DNA of 64,000 nucleotides. Origin: Eubacterium multiforme. GTDB taxonomy: Bacteria > Bacillota > Clostridia > Clostridiales > Clostridiaceae. The stretch spans positions 62,001 to 126,000 of the forward strand of contig NZ_JAUSUF010000006.1 in NCBI RefSeq assembly GCF_030813415.1, in the 5' to 3' direction. Position numbers and translations under genes: made by a program. Shown piece by piece: positions 8,133 to 15,823 of the stretch (position 1 is its first letter; the number at the start of each line of letters is the position of its first letter). Below the pieces are notes generated by a model that was not told the origin of the DNA, searched no databases, and worked only from the letters and a program-made list of their open reading frames with translations.

Positions 8133-9495
8133 TCAAATCACCTGGTATATCTCCAGTTAAATCTTCTTTTTCCTTTAATTCAGCTTTTGCTCTTTCATAT
8201 TCTGCCTTTGCATTAGTTATAAAACTTAGATTTTCTAGTCCTGTTTCTGCACTTAAAATTCCACTTGGTACTAATTTAGTAATTATATCTGCCATAGCAC
8301 TATCATCAGAAGGAACATTTAATGTATATTTAATTCCAACTTTATTAAAGTCTAAATCCTGTCCATGTAACTTATTTAATGTAGTAAACATACATTGTAT
8401 TCGTGTCTTAATAGCTTTAGTCATACAGTTTTGCTGAATCTTAACTTTATTTCTTAAAGCTATTATTCTAGTCATTAGGGCCACCCCTGAAGTATTGCTG
8501 CTTTGCTGTTCATTTAAATTAATATGTTGGCTTAATTGGTATATATCATCTTGTAAAATACTCAATAACTTATTATGAATTTCTGGGTTAATACTTTTTA
8601 TTAAATAATCAGCATTAGCTGGATTTTCTTTATCATCATTGACAAGTAATATTCCATTATCCCTAAAGTTAGCTATTATTGTTTCAGCTATTTGTTGTTC
8701 TGTTACTACAGCATCTTCTTTTCCACCTTTTAAAGCCTCAATCTCTTCATCACCTAACCCCATATTTTTTAATATTAAATAACTTAATCTACTATCCCCT
8801 ATTTCATTACTAAAATCAGATAATACATTTTCGATATTATCCTGTAAACTCTTTAAATCCATAAACAATGTATTATATATTCCATCTACTAAGTTACAAT
8901 AACCAATAGGACACATATTAAAGTAATGTACATTAGTTTCTAGGATATCAAAATTACTATCCATTTTTATTGTTTCTGTATTATCAAAATATTCTATATA
9001 CTCTGTTCCATCTACTTTATATACATGAATTGCATCCTCTACTATTCCTTCTTCATCTAAGCTCACATAACAATTTAAACTATTGTATTCTTTTATTTTG
9101 AATATATTATCTTTTATATAATAAAGTTCCATAGCTTCACCAAATACAAGTAAATTTTTCATCAATTCTGAATCTATATTAATGTTATTACTATTCATAA
9201 CACTAGCTATAATTTTAATTTCTATGTTATTTTGAGGAGCTTCTATATTATTTAATGTTTCCTCTAATGATAATTCTCTAGTGTAAGTAATTGGATTACC
9301 TGTTGCAAACGCTACTTCTTCATTTATAAATTTTTTAATAAAATTAGCCTTAATTATTCTATTATTTCCTATTTGAGATTTTTTGTAGGTATTATCTATA
9401 TCTGTTTTTCCTATATAATAATCCCACATTTTTTGTTTTCTACTTACTGAATCTTGCCAGTTCTTATAAAGTTTTTTTACTCTATTTAAATCCAT
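8119..9495 (-). CDS. portal protein (SPP1 gp6-like)
   Basis: A 458-residue protein directly downstream of the large terminase. It starts MDLNRVKKLYKNWQDS and has the charged, helix-rich architecture of SPP1-type portals: a YYIG motif near 27-30, the FINEEVAFATGNPITY segment near 52-67 typical of this family, and a long acidic C-terminal tail. Twelve copies form the vertex through which terminase pumps DNA. Order terminase, portal, gp7-like minor head protein matches SPP1-like siphoviruses. Confidence 0.9.
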   Translation of the reverse strand: MDLNRVKKLYKNWQDSVSRKQKMWDYYIGKTDIDNTYKKSQIGNNRIIKANFIKKFINEEVAFATGNPITYTRELSLEETLNNIEAPQNNIEIKIIASVMNSNNINIDSELMKNLLVFGEAMELYYIKDNIFKIKEYNSLNCYVSLDEEGIVEDAIHVYKVDGTEYIEYFDNTETIKMDSNFDILETNVHYFNMCPIGYCNLVDGIYNTLFMDLKSLQDNIENVLSDFSNEIGDSRLSYLILKNMGLGDEEIEALKGGKEDAVVTEQQIAETIIANFRDNGILLVNDDKENPANADYLIKSINPEIHNKLLSILQDDIYQLSQHINLNEQQSSNTSGVALMTRIIALRNKVKIQQNCMTKAIKTRIQCMFTTLNKLHGQDLDFNKVGIKYTLNVPSDDSAMADIITKLVPSGILSAETGLENLSFITNAKAEYERAKAELKEKEDLTGDIPGDLNETI

Positions 9496-9504
9496 TTATT
9501 ACAC

Positions 9505-11256
9505 CTACTTTTTTAATAAAGCTCTACTAACAAAAGTCATTGATGCTCTTTTAATAACTTTGATAGTATCTATATTGTTTATAGCCATTTCCAAACTATC
9601 TATAGCATCATCATGCAATGAAAATTTTTGACCTTTGAAGTCTTTAACTTGTTTGTTATATTCAGTATTTTTTTCATTAAAAAAGACCATCCCCGAATTA
9701 ATTTTATCGGTTATAGTCATTATTCTTTCATCTTTATTTTTTGTATTATATATTGTTATTACTTTAATTTTTCTTCCTCTTAAAGCACTATCTGCTGCTA
9801 TTCCTTCTTCTATCCTAGTAGCATCTACGCCTTTATAAACATTCTTTTCTAAGAATACATGTGTTATATCCTTATTAGCTCTTAATTTATCTAGCACAGT
9901 TTCTATATATAAATCAAATTCTAATTTTGAATCAAATTTATATAAAGACCCTTCTTTTACAATATAAAAATTATTATATTTTCCTAATGTAGTCATTGCT
10001 GTAAAGTCGCTTTTACTATTATTACTTGCAGCTTGGTCTATTGTTAATATTGTTTTATTACATTTATATTTTAATATTTCTTCCTCTGGTAATTCTATAG
10101 TATTTGTTATCCATACATCCCCTACTTTGCTTGTATCACACATTAATTCCTGCATAAATGATAATCTATTAGTAAAATAACTATTTGCTATATCTTTACT
10201 GCAACGATATTTGCTCCAAATTGTTGTAAATTGCATTTTATCAATATTATCTAGGTAATATACTTCTGCTGTTTTAACATTGTTTGGATCTTTTATATTT
10301 AATAATAAACTTCTATACTTAATCCAGTATTCATTATTTAAGAAATAATCGTCTATATCAAAATCAACTACTCCACGCCTAAAAGTTTTAAATGTAGCAT
10401 CATTTCCTATAGTTTCTATAAAATCACCATTTGCTAGTGGAGTACCCAAAACTATAAATTTAGTATCAGCTTTTATTTTTACGCCTCTTTTATTATAGTT
10501 AGCCTTATCTCCACTTTCTACAATTTCTTTATAGAATTTATCTACTATTTTTTGCTTAGATTCATCTGAATTAACATCATCTTGCTTTAACACATCATCA
10601 CAAACAATTACCTGTGGCCTTACCCTATTATAGACAGTACCTCTTATAGTTGAATTATAGGCTTTAGCACTAATCATAGTATCATTAGTTAATTCTAAAT
10701 TATCAGCGTTTACTTTTCTGGTCCTTGTATCAATTAATACTCCAAATTCCTCTGCAATTTTTTTGCACTCTAAAAATTTTCTAGTATCAAAAATAAATGC
10801 TTGTGTATCTCTTTCTGTTTTACCAATAATAATAGTAAACTTAGATTTTTTATAACAATGTAGCCAACAACTAAGTAATTTATTAACTACTGTACTTTTA
10901 GCAAATCCTCTTGGTAATACAAATAGTTCCCTATCGTATTCATCCTTTACAAACATTTTATTTAATTCTTCTATAACAGCTAAATGTGTTGGACTTGATT
11001 CTCTATTATCTGGCTCATTATCCTGTGCTATAAAGAATTTATTTAAATAATAGAAACCAAAAAAAGCTATATCAATTTCTCCTATAGCTCTTGCAAGTCT
11101 TTTCTTATTTTTTAATATTAATTTCACATCATTTTCTTTATTTAAATCTAAAGGAGCTTCTTTATTGTGTTTATTCCAATACTTACATATTAAATATATA
11201 TCCAAATTCAGTTCTTTACTAAATTCTTTTCCCTCTATATAATAAATACATATCAC
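9505..11256 (-). CDS. terminase large subunit
   Basis: A 583-residue packaging motor. The ATPase half has a Walker-A-like PRGFAKST at about 115-122 and a Walker B VIVCDD at about 216-221, with the coupling motif LGTPL near 270-274. The nuclease half has the first acidic residue in LTIDQAA (D407), a second in SDFTAM (D418), and the closing HDDAIDS near 556-562. The start is GTG at 11254-11256 with AAGGGA just upstream; spacing is short, so a later start is possible. It sits 372 bases downstream of the small subunit. Confidence 0.93.
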   Translation of the reverse strand: MICIYYIEGKEFSKELNLDIYLICKYWNKHNKEAPLDLNKENDVKLILKNKKRLARAIGEIDIAFFGFYYLNKFFIAQDNEPDNRESSPTHLAVIEELNKMFVKDEYDRELFVLPRGFAKSTVVNKLLSCWLHCYKKSKFTIIIGKTERDTQAFIFDTRKFLECKKIAEEFGVLIDTRTRKVNADNLELTNDTMISAKAYNSTIRGTVYNRVRPQVIVCDDVLKQDDVNSDESKQKIVDKFYKEIVESGDKANYNKRGVKIKADTKFIVLGTPLANGDFIETIGNDATFKTFRRGVVDFDIDDYFLNNEYWIKYRSLLLNIKDPNNVKTAEVYYLDNIDKMQFTTIWSKYRCSKDIANSYFTNRLSFMQELMCDTSKVGDVWITNTIELPEEEILKYKCNKTILTIDQAASNNSKSDFTAMTTLGKYNNFYIVKEGSLYKFDSKLEFDLYIETVLDKLRANKDITHVFLEKNVYKGVDATRIEEGIAADSALRGRKIKVITIYNTKNKDERIMTITDKINSGMVFFNEKNTEYNKQVKDFKGQKFSLHDDAIDSLEMAINNIDTIKVIKRASMTFVSRALLKK

Positions 11257-11628
11257 GTCCCTTTCTTTTTTCTTTGAAGTTTAAAAATTATAAAAAATTT
11301 TGTAGAAGTAACACCCAAGAAAAAATGTTCATCCAAAAAACAGAATACCCCGCCCTTGATTATTTCCCAAAACTGAAAATCTATATTTTTACCAATTCAG
11401 GTTTTTATTTCGCTAAATCAAAATTTCACGTAGTTTTTATTCATTTTACAATTTATATTCATATCCTATCTAGTTTAGTAATACCAATACCTAAGATACA
11501 ATTACATCAACTTTATTTATTTCCAATCTTAACATTTATGCATATATTCATTAATATCTTGTATAGTTATTCAACTTATTTTAATATATACATACTTTAT
11601 TCAGTATTGATTATCTAGTTATTTCCCA
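11257..11628. other. 372-bp non-coding gap between terminase subunits; possible packaging site
   Basis: Phage late genes here are otherwise tightly packed, yet no supported gene occupies this stretch on the minus strand. A 114-codon frame on the opposite strand has no ribosome binding site and an unlikely composition. A G/C-rich island at about 11349-11356 (ACCCCGCC on the plus strand) stands out in very AT-rich DNA. Terminase recognition sites (cos or pac) often lie in or next to the terminase genes, so this is a candidate, not a proof. Confidence 0.4.
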
Positions 11629-12063
11629 TTATTTCTTTTTTAATTCACTTTTAAACTTTTCCATATCTAGAATATCATTTTCGCCTTCATCATCTGTAAC
11701 TGTGACCTCCGCTTTAGTTGTTGTATTTCCCCAAACCCTGTTAACTAGGTACTTTAAAAGGTCTGCTCTTACTTTTGAACTTGTATTTTTATTTAATGCT
11801 AGATCTTCCAATTCATCTACATAAAGCTTTATTTTATTCATAACATGCTCTTTAGTTGAACTTTGAATCTCTAGTCTAAGCATGTCTAGCTCATTTTTAA
11901 ACTCTTCATCATCCAACCAATTATAAACAGTTGCTCTAGCTACTCCTATCTCTTTAGCAATACTTGCTATTTGTCTACCTTCAAGTATATATTTAATAGC
12001 TAAATATTGTTTATCTCCTAACTTCATAATATCACCTACTTTATCACTATGCTTATTAGACAC
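11629..12063 (-). CDS. terminase small subunit
   Basis: A 144-residue protein with an N-terminal helix-turn-helix (about residues 28-55; IASIAKEIGVARATVYNWL) followed by a helical oligomerisation region and an acidic tail ending DMEKFKSELKKK. This is the arrangement of phBC6A51-type small terminases, which recognise the packaging site and load the large subunit. It precedes the large terminase with a 372-bp gap. Confidence 0.85.
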   Translation of the reverse strand: MSNKHSDKVGDIMKLGDKQYLAIKYILEGRQIASIAKEIGVARATVYNWLDDEEFKNELDMLRLEIQSSTKEHVMNKIKLYVDELEDLALNKNTSSKVRADLLKYLVNRVWGNTTTKAEVTVTDDEGENDILDMEKFKSELKKK

Positions 12064-12069
12064 ATTATT

Positions 12070-12285
12070 TTATATCTGTCTTAATCTATTATGTACTCTT
12101 TTATATCGTCTATTGTTATTCTTAAATGTATCATTAATACCATCATAAGGATTAATATCAACTGTTATAATTTCACAATTATTATAATTATTACATAATG
12201 GGTTATTATAACTACAACAACATATACGTTTATCTTTATCCCATTTACTATATTCTAATTCTTTAATTGCTTTAACTTTACTCAT
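12070..12285 (-). CDS. small cysteine-rich phage protein
   Basis: A 71-residue basic protein, not recognised. Residues 21-37 hold five cysteines (RICCCSYNNPLCNNYNNC), suggesting metal binding, and the C-terminus is Arg/Asn-rich (NNRRYKRVHNRLRQI), suggesting nucleic acid contact. It starts after a GTGAGGTG site and ends 6 bases before the small terminase, so it is the first protein-coding gene of the packaging operon. An HNH endonuclease often occupies this slot in related phages, but no HNH motif is visible. Confidence 0.65.
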   Translation of the reverse strand: MSKVKAIKELEYSKWDKDKRICCCSYNNPLCNNYNNCEIITVDINPYDGINDTFKNNNRRYKRVHNRLRQI

Positions 12286-12323
12286 TATTATTTCACCTCA
12301 CTTAATATATTTAATAATAAAAT

Positions 12324-12351
12324 AGCTATTAGTCTTTTTTAACTAATAGCT
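12324..12351 (-). terminator. Rho-independent terminator after tRNA-Ser
   Basis: AGCTATTAGT and ACTAATAGCT form a perfect 10-bp stem with an 8-base loop; on the minus strand it is followed by ATTTTATTATT. It lies between the tRNA gene and the first packaging gene, so it would end the tRNA transcript or attenuate read-through into late genes. Confidence 0.75.
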
Positions 12352-12374
12352 CTTGTTTGAATTAATATTTTAAC

Positions 12375-12473
12375 TGGTGGAGAATAAGGGATTTGAACCC
12401 TTGCTTGATATTATTTAAATACCAACTGGCTGATTAGCAATCAACTCTCTTAACCTGACTTGAGTAATTCTCC
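12375..12473 (-). tRNA. tRNA-Ser (anticodon GCT)
   Basis: A complete class II tRNA with encoded CCA (12375-12377). Acceptor arms GGAGAAT and ATTCTCC pair over 7 bp; the D arm has a 3-bp stem with GG in the loop; the anticodon stem GTTGA/TCAGC holds the loop TTGCTAA (anticodon GCT, reading AGC/AGT serine codons); the T arm AAGGG/CCCTT holds TTCAAAT. The variable arm is unusually long, with an 8-bp helix TTGGTATT/AATATCAA. All stems are intact, so it should be functional. It lies inside the prophage upstream of the packaging genes. Confidence 0.95.
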
Positions 12474-12600
12474 ATGATAGCGACCTCTCCACACCCCTAG
12501 TCGCTTTGTTGCTTTCACCTTGATAAGCAATCCCTTTATGCTTAATAAACTCCTGTTCCTGGTAGGAGTAACACCGATTGTTTAATTAAGCCTATAAATA
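12474..12600 (-). ncRNA. structured leader upstream of tRNA-Ser, three hairpins
   Basis: Between the tRNA and an extended -10 promoter lie three good inverted repeats in succession: AGCGAC/GTCGCT (12479-12484 with 12500-12505), TTGCTT/AAGCAA (12509-12514 with 12525-12530) and a long arm GCTTAATAAAC with GTTTAATTAAGC (12540-12550 with 12580-12591, one bulge) that encloses ACTCCT/AGGAGT. The stretch is clearly richer in G/C than its surroundings and has no open frame. It is probably cotranscribed with the tRNA. I do not recognise it as a known RNA family. Confidence 0.55.
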
Positions 12601-12675
12601 ACAAAATTTTTTCAAAAAGTTTTGGCAAGAATATAAAAAATAAAAGCCTTGGGTTTCATTCCCTCGACCTTTATC

Positions 12676-12716
12676 TATATTTTAATTATATCACAGCTAT
12701 ATGTATATTTTCACTA
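12676..12716 (-). promoter_or_regulatory. extended -10 promoter for the RNA/tRNA unit
   Basis: On the minus strand TGATATAAT (perfect TATAAT at 12685-12690 with the TG extension) is preceded at 17 bases by a weak TGAAAA -35. It points at the hairpin/tRNA segment, and no open frame lies between it and the tRNA. The interval 12601-12675 is otherwise AT-rich with a small GGG/CCC hairpin before a T-rich run. Confidence 0.6.
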
Positions 12717-13547
12717 TCAAGAAACTATCATTTTTTTATCATTTAATTCTTTACAGCGCTTATTTATATGATTAATATAATTGTCATATTCTTTTATAAT
12801 TTCACTTAAATATTTTTCAAATTCATCTAAATTTTCAGCAACGTATTTCATATTTATATTGCATATATTAACATTGTTATCATATTTGTTAGATATTTCT
12901 TTAATTGAAACAAATAGCTTCATAACATTTTCAAGCAATTCATCTCTAGATGCTATTATACGTTTATTTTCTTCTTCATTTAACAAACTACTATAAAAAA
13001 TAAAGCTATAAATATTTTTATAGTAGTTTTTTATTATTTTCTCACTATTATACAAGAAATCAGTTAATTTATCCCTTGAAATAACTTTTTTATTAATTTT
13101 ATTTACTTCAAATTGAATTTTATCAATTATAAATAAACTATCAGAACAAATGGAATGTAACTCTTTGTACTGCATAACCTTATCATTAATTATTTTTATA
13201 TTATATTCTTTATTAAATTTTTCTTTTTCATGTTGTAATTGCTTTTCAAATTGATTTCTGTCTTCTTCTCTCCTAGTGTCTTCTATCTTTCTTTGCTTAT
13301 CAAATTGTTGTTCTTGCTTTGCTAATGTTGTTTTTAATATAATTAATGAAATTATACCTCCTAATATAGCACCACCAAATGAACCCGCAAAATTAAAATA
13401 GTCTTTTATTTCTAGTTCGTATCCATATTTAGATATTTTAAATATTATAGGAATAAAAAAAGAAATAAAAATAAAAAATAAAAAAATTTTTAAATATAAT
13501 TTATTATCTTCATTAAAGAAGTCTATTATTTTTTTAAATATTTTCAA
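12717..13547 (-). CDS. membrane protein with coiled coil; accessory (moron-like) gene
   Basis: A 276-residue protein starting at TTG 13545-13547 behind GGGGGTG. Two membrane segments are predicted at about 19-38 and 53-72 (the second glycine-rich, GGAILGGIISLIILK), followed by a very charged coiled coil at about 76-118 and a helical cytoplasmic part. This layout resembles membrane-anchored phage exclusion or AbiC-like proteins, but no specific motif proves it. It lies between the late regulator and the packaging unit, a spot where lysogenic conversion genes are often inserted. Function unknown; superinfection exclusion is a hypothesis. Confidence 0.7.
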   Translation of the reverse strand: MKIFKKIIDFFNEDNKLYLKIFLFFIFISFFIPIIFKISKYGYELEIKDYFNFAGSFGGAILGGIISLIILKTTLAKQEQQFDKQRKIEDTRREEDRNQFEKQLQHEKEKFNKEYNIKIINDKVMQYKELHSICSDSLFIIDKIQFEVNKINKKVISRDKLTDFLYNSEKIIKNYYKNIYSFIFYSSLLNEEENKRIIASRDELLENVMKLFVSIKEISNKYDNNVNICNINMKYVAENLDEFEKYLSEIIKEYDNYINHINKRCKELNDKKMIVS

Positions 13548-13597
13548 TCAAAACACCCCCAATACCAAATTATACTATAATTTGAATTGAAAATATT

Positions 13598-14035
13598 CTA
13601 TATACCTAACAAATCTAATGTGAACTCATTTAGAATATCTCTTTTCATTCTATAAAAAGTAGCTAATGATATATTCAATTTATTGCATAAATTATTAGAA
13701 TTTAACCTTTCAAATTTATCCTTAGCATAACATTCAACTAATATGTTTCTATCTACTTCATTAAGCTTGTTTAAAGCTGTATCCATATATTTAACAAATA
13801 TCTGATTAATTTTTAATCGTTCTTCTAATTCAGCTTTTTCTTGAATTAATTTCTCTAATTTGTAGTTAGCTTTCCTGCATCCAGTAGGTCCAGGCATATC
13901 GCTATACTCTTGTGCTCCAACTCCTTGCATTTCATATTTAATTACTTCAAGCTTATTAATTATATTAGGAATAGATCTAGTTTTTAATCTATAATATTTT
14001 TCTAATTCTGATATTGTTTTTTCTTTTAAATTCAT
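13598..14035 (-). CDS. ArpU-like late transcription regulator (sigma-like)
   Basis: A 145-residue protein whose C-terminal region (about 105-140) holds a helix-turn-helix SNNLCNKLNISLATFYRMKR, preceded by LNEVDRNILVECY, the usual start of a sigma region-4-like fold. The ArpU/RinA/DUF1492 family activates late genes in Gram-positive phages. I place the start at ATG 14033-14035, which has AGGTGA six bases upstream, rather than the GTG nine bases earlier that overlaps the micro-ORF stop. It is downstream of one copy of the duplicated 108-bp leader element. Confidence 0.75.
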   Translation of the reverse strand: MNLKEKTISELEKYYRLKTRSIPNIINKLEVIKYEMQGVGAQEYSDMPGPTGCRKANYKLEKLIQEKAELEERLKINQIFVKYMDTALNKLNEVDRNILVECYAKDKFERLNSNNLCNKLNISLATFYRMKRDILNEFTLDLLGI

Positions 14036-14040
14036 TTTAT

Positions 14041-14109
14041 TCACCTACTATTTATTGTTTCTATTAATCCTATATATCCTTTATAAGCTTTTAATATGTT
14101 TATACTCAT
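14041..14109 (-). CDS. 22-residue leader micro-ORF in front of the late regulator
   Basis: ATG 14107-14109 follows AAAGGAGAG with good spacing and opens MSINILKAYK, ending at TGA 14041-14043, which overlaps a GTG start option of the regulator. Its first eight codons and its ribosome binding site are identical to those of the 36-residue gene at 19111-19221, because both lie in the duplicated 108-bp element. It may be a leader peptide coupling translation to the regulator, or a remnant left when the element was copied. Confidence 0.45.
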   Translation of the reverse strand: MSINILKAYKGYIGLIETINSR

Positions 14110-14189
14110 TTCTAACTCTCCTTTACAAATGAGCCACACAAAGGTTATACTATATTTGCGAGATATGGTAGTTACCTTTGTGGTACTGC
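14082..14189 (-). repeat. 108-bp direct repeat, copy 1, with long hairpin and ribosome binding site
   Basis: This segment is identical base for base to 19194-19301 (108 of 108). It contains an imperfect hairpin of about 22 bp: CCACACAAAGGT pairs with ACCTTTGTGG (14133-14144 with 14174-14183), extended by ACTATAT/ATATGGT around the apical TTGCGAG. On the minus strand the hairpin is followed by AAAGGAG and an ATG. The two copies precede different genes, so the element looks like a transplanted 5' regulatory leader. Confidence 0.85.
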
Positions 14190-14375
14190 TTTTTTTTATT
14201 TGCTTTTATTAAAAGGCATTTCAATCATTGTTTTAGCTACTTACTCCCAAATAATTTTTGAACTACTAACATAGTTTTTTTCAATAACTTGAAGTAATTC
14301 TATTGAAAACTACTTTCTACAAAGTTTAACAGAGTATTTTAATCCATAATGTAGGTTTAAAACTTAATACATTTA
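14190..14375. other. AT-rich intergenic region upstream of repeat copy 1
   Basis: No gene is supported here. The stretch contains TTGAA/TTCAA dyads (for example TTGAACTACTAAC with a TTTTTCAA arm near 14260-14284) and A/T tracts that could hold the promoter for the leader micro-ORF and the late regulator. I cannot fix a convincing -35/-10 pair. Confidence 0.35.
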
Positions 14376-14897
14376 TTATTTACTGCCTCTAAACTCTTTT
14401 ATATTTTTAAATATTAATGCTAATTGTTGTTCTATGGAGTTTTCTATACTTTCTATATCTTCATCATCTAAACATATTGGACTAGTCCAAATTGGATCAA
14501 ATCCATTTTTCCCATTATATATTATGCTTAATAATTTAATACTCTTGCATAAATGTTCCTTAGCCTCATCAGGAATTCCCATTCTATACTCTCGTAATGG
14601 TTGCTCAATGTTTCTATCAATTAAATTTTGTCCTTCTATAAATTCTTCATCTTCATATGGATTATCAAATTGCTCAGCAAAATCTTTTTCAGTTTTATCT
14701 AAGATTTCTTCAGGAGTATTGTTATATAATGTACAAATTCTTATTAATTGTTTAGGTTTAGGACAAACCTTTCCATTTTCTATATCTGAAATTGTTGTAT
14801 AAGATATATCTGTTATTTCACCAACTTCTCTTAATGTAAATCCTAGCTCTTTTCTCCTTTCTTTAAGTGTTTTTCCGAAAATTATATTAGCCTTCAT
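14376..14897 (-). CDS. XRE-family transcription regulator
   Basis: A 173-residue protein with an N-terminal lambda-repressor-like helix-turn-helix at about residues 8-62 (LKERRKELGFTLREVGEI, SYTTISDIENGKVCPKP). The C-terminal 100 residues are acidic and helical with no Ser/Lys peptidase motif, so it is not an SOS-cleaved repressor. Start ATG follows AAAAGGAGC. It is a second regulator, separate from the switch at 22.4-23.4 kb, and may control the late or accessory genes downstream. Confidence 0.85.
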   Translation of the reverse strand: MKANIIFGKTLKERRKELGFTLREVGEITDISYTTISDIENGKVCPKPKQLIRICTLYNNTPEEILDKTEKDFAEQFDNPYEDEEFIEGQNLIDRNIEQPLREYRMGIPDEAKEHLCKSIKLLSIIYNGKNGFDPIWTSPICLDDEDIESIENSIEQQLALIFKNIKEFRGSK

Positions 14898-15002
14898 TCA
14901 ATTCAGCTCCTTTTTGTTAATTTTATGGCTATATTCTAACATCTTAGCTTTTATTTATCAATATTTTTTTAAAATTTTTGTATATTTCTAAATTTAGTAT
15001 AT

Positions 15003-15035
15003 AAAAAAGGGTAGCATTTTGCTACTCCCTTTATA
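15003..15035 (-). terminator. Rho-independent terminator
   Basis: GGGAGTAGC and GCTACCC form a stem around a short loop, followed on the minus strand by TTTTTTATA. It ends the transcript of the 15109-15393 gene and insulates the XRE gene. The A run on the other side makes it usable in both directions. Confidence 0.8.
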
Positions 15036-15108
15036 TAACTATTTATTTTTATAATTATCTTTTTTTACTTTATACTTTTCTTATACTTATTACTAATTTA
15101 ATTATAAT

Positions 15109-15393
15109 TTAGATAACTTGAAGCTTTATAATCTCAAGTTTACTCTTATATTTTTCAAGTTCATTTTCTAATTTTTTTATTCTGTTTTCTAATTTTCTTC
15201 TTTCAATTGGTGATAATGGATTATCATTAGCAATAGTTTCTAGTTCCATAATTTCATCCATTCTGTATCTTGGAGAAGATAAACCAGGAACTCTTGTAAT
15301 AATCCCTTCACGCTCATAATTTTCAATTACTTTAGTGGAATTAAAATCCCACCTTTCAGCAAGAGATTGTCTACTTAATAAAGTCTTTTCCAT
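15109..15393 (-). CDS. MerR/excisionase-like DNA-binding protein
   Basis: A 94-residue protein with an N-terminal winged-helix segment (LSRQSLAERWDFNSTKVIE, then an EREGII...PRYRMDEI turn at about 28-48) as in helix_turn_helix_17/excisionase proteins, followed by a C-terminal coiled coil (about 62-90, RRKLENRIKKLENELEKY) for dimerisation. Good GGAGC site upstream. Probably a small phage regulator of early genes; target unknown. Confidence 0.75.
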   Translation of the reverse strand: MEKTLLSRQSLAERWDFNSTKVIENYEREGIITRVPGLSSPRYRMDEIMELETIANDNPLSPIERRKLENRIKKLENELEKYKSKLEIIKLQVI

Positions 15394-15553
15394 TACTTTG
15401 GCTCCTTTATAAATTATTTTTTTCTATTAATATTTTAATATTTATTCAATAGTTCTATTATTTTTTAAATTTAGCTTTAATTACTTATATTCTAAATTAC
15501 ATTTTTATAAAACTCAAAATTAATTTAGTAAATTATATTTAAAATATTCTGTT

Positions 15554-15754
15554 TTATTTTTCACTATATATAGATTCATCTTTAGATATATCTTTAGAAG
15601 GTGTAACGCTTAATGTTTCATTCATTGTTACGCCTAATGTTTCACAATCGCCTTTAATCCCTTTATTTTCAATACTTTGTAACATTTCGCCTAACGTTTC
15701 ACTTAATGGTACATTTAATGTTACGCTTTTTTTGATATTTTCAGCATAAACCAT
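15554..15754 (-). CDS. 66-residue repeat-encoded protein of unknown function
   Basis: The peptide contains SETLGEM, CETLGVT and NETLSVT repeats because the DNA carries three copies of CGCYTAAYGTTTCA (15607-15620, 15631-15644, 15688-15701) with GTNAC boxes beside them. The ATG at 15752-15754 has no clear ribosome binding site. It may be a real small protein or a reading frame riding over an iteron-like DNA element. No known family is recognised. Confidence 0.45.
   Translation of the reverse strand: MVYAENIKKSVTLNVPLSETLGEMLQSIENKGIKGDCETLGVTMNETLSVTPSKDISKDESIYSEK
15603..15726. repeat. iteron-like 14-bp repeats
   Basis: Three copies of CGC(T/C)TAA(T/C)GTTTCA occur in the same orientation with start-to-start spacings of 24 and 57 bp, and GTTAC or GTAAC boxes flank them at 15603, 15627, 15679 and 15720. 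The pattern suggests protein binding sites, as in replication iterons or operators. Confidence 0.55.
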
Positions 15755-15823
15755 TTTATATTTACTATATAATAATTCTTATCCCACACCATGGAGATAA
15801 AACTTTTTCTTTGCCTTCTTCTA

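Noticed and set aside
9635..9838. Plus-strand frame of 67 codons
   Set aside because: Antisense to the nuclease domain of the large terminase, without start signals.
11274..11618. Plus-strand frame of 114 codons between terminase genes
   Set aside because: No ribosome binding site, Ile/Tyr/Phe-rich composition as expected from random AT-rich DNA, and opposite to all neighbours.
12540..12591. A second tRNA in the leader (GCTTAAT/ATTAAGC could be an acceptor stem)
   Set aside because: Only 52 bases lie between the arms and there is no T loop or anticodon arm; it is a hairpin, not a tRNA.
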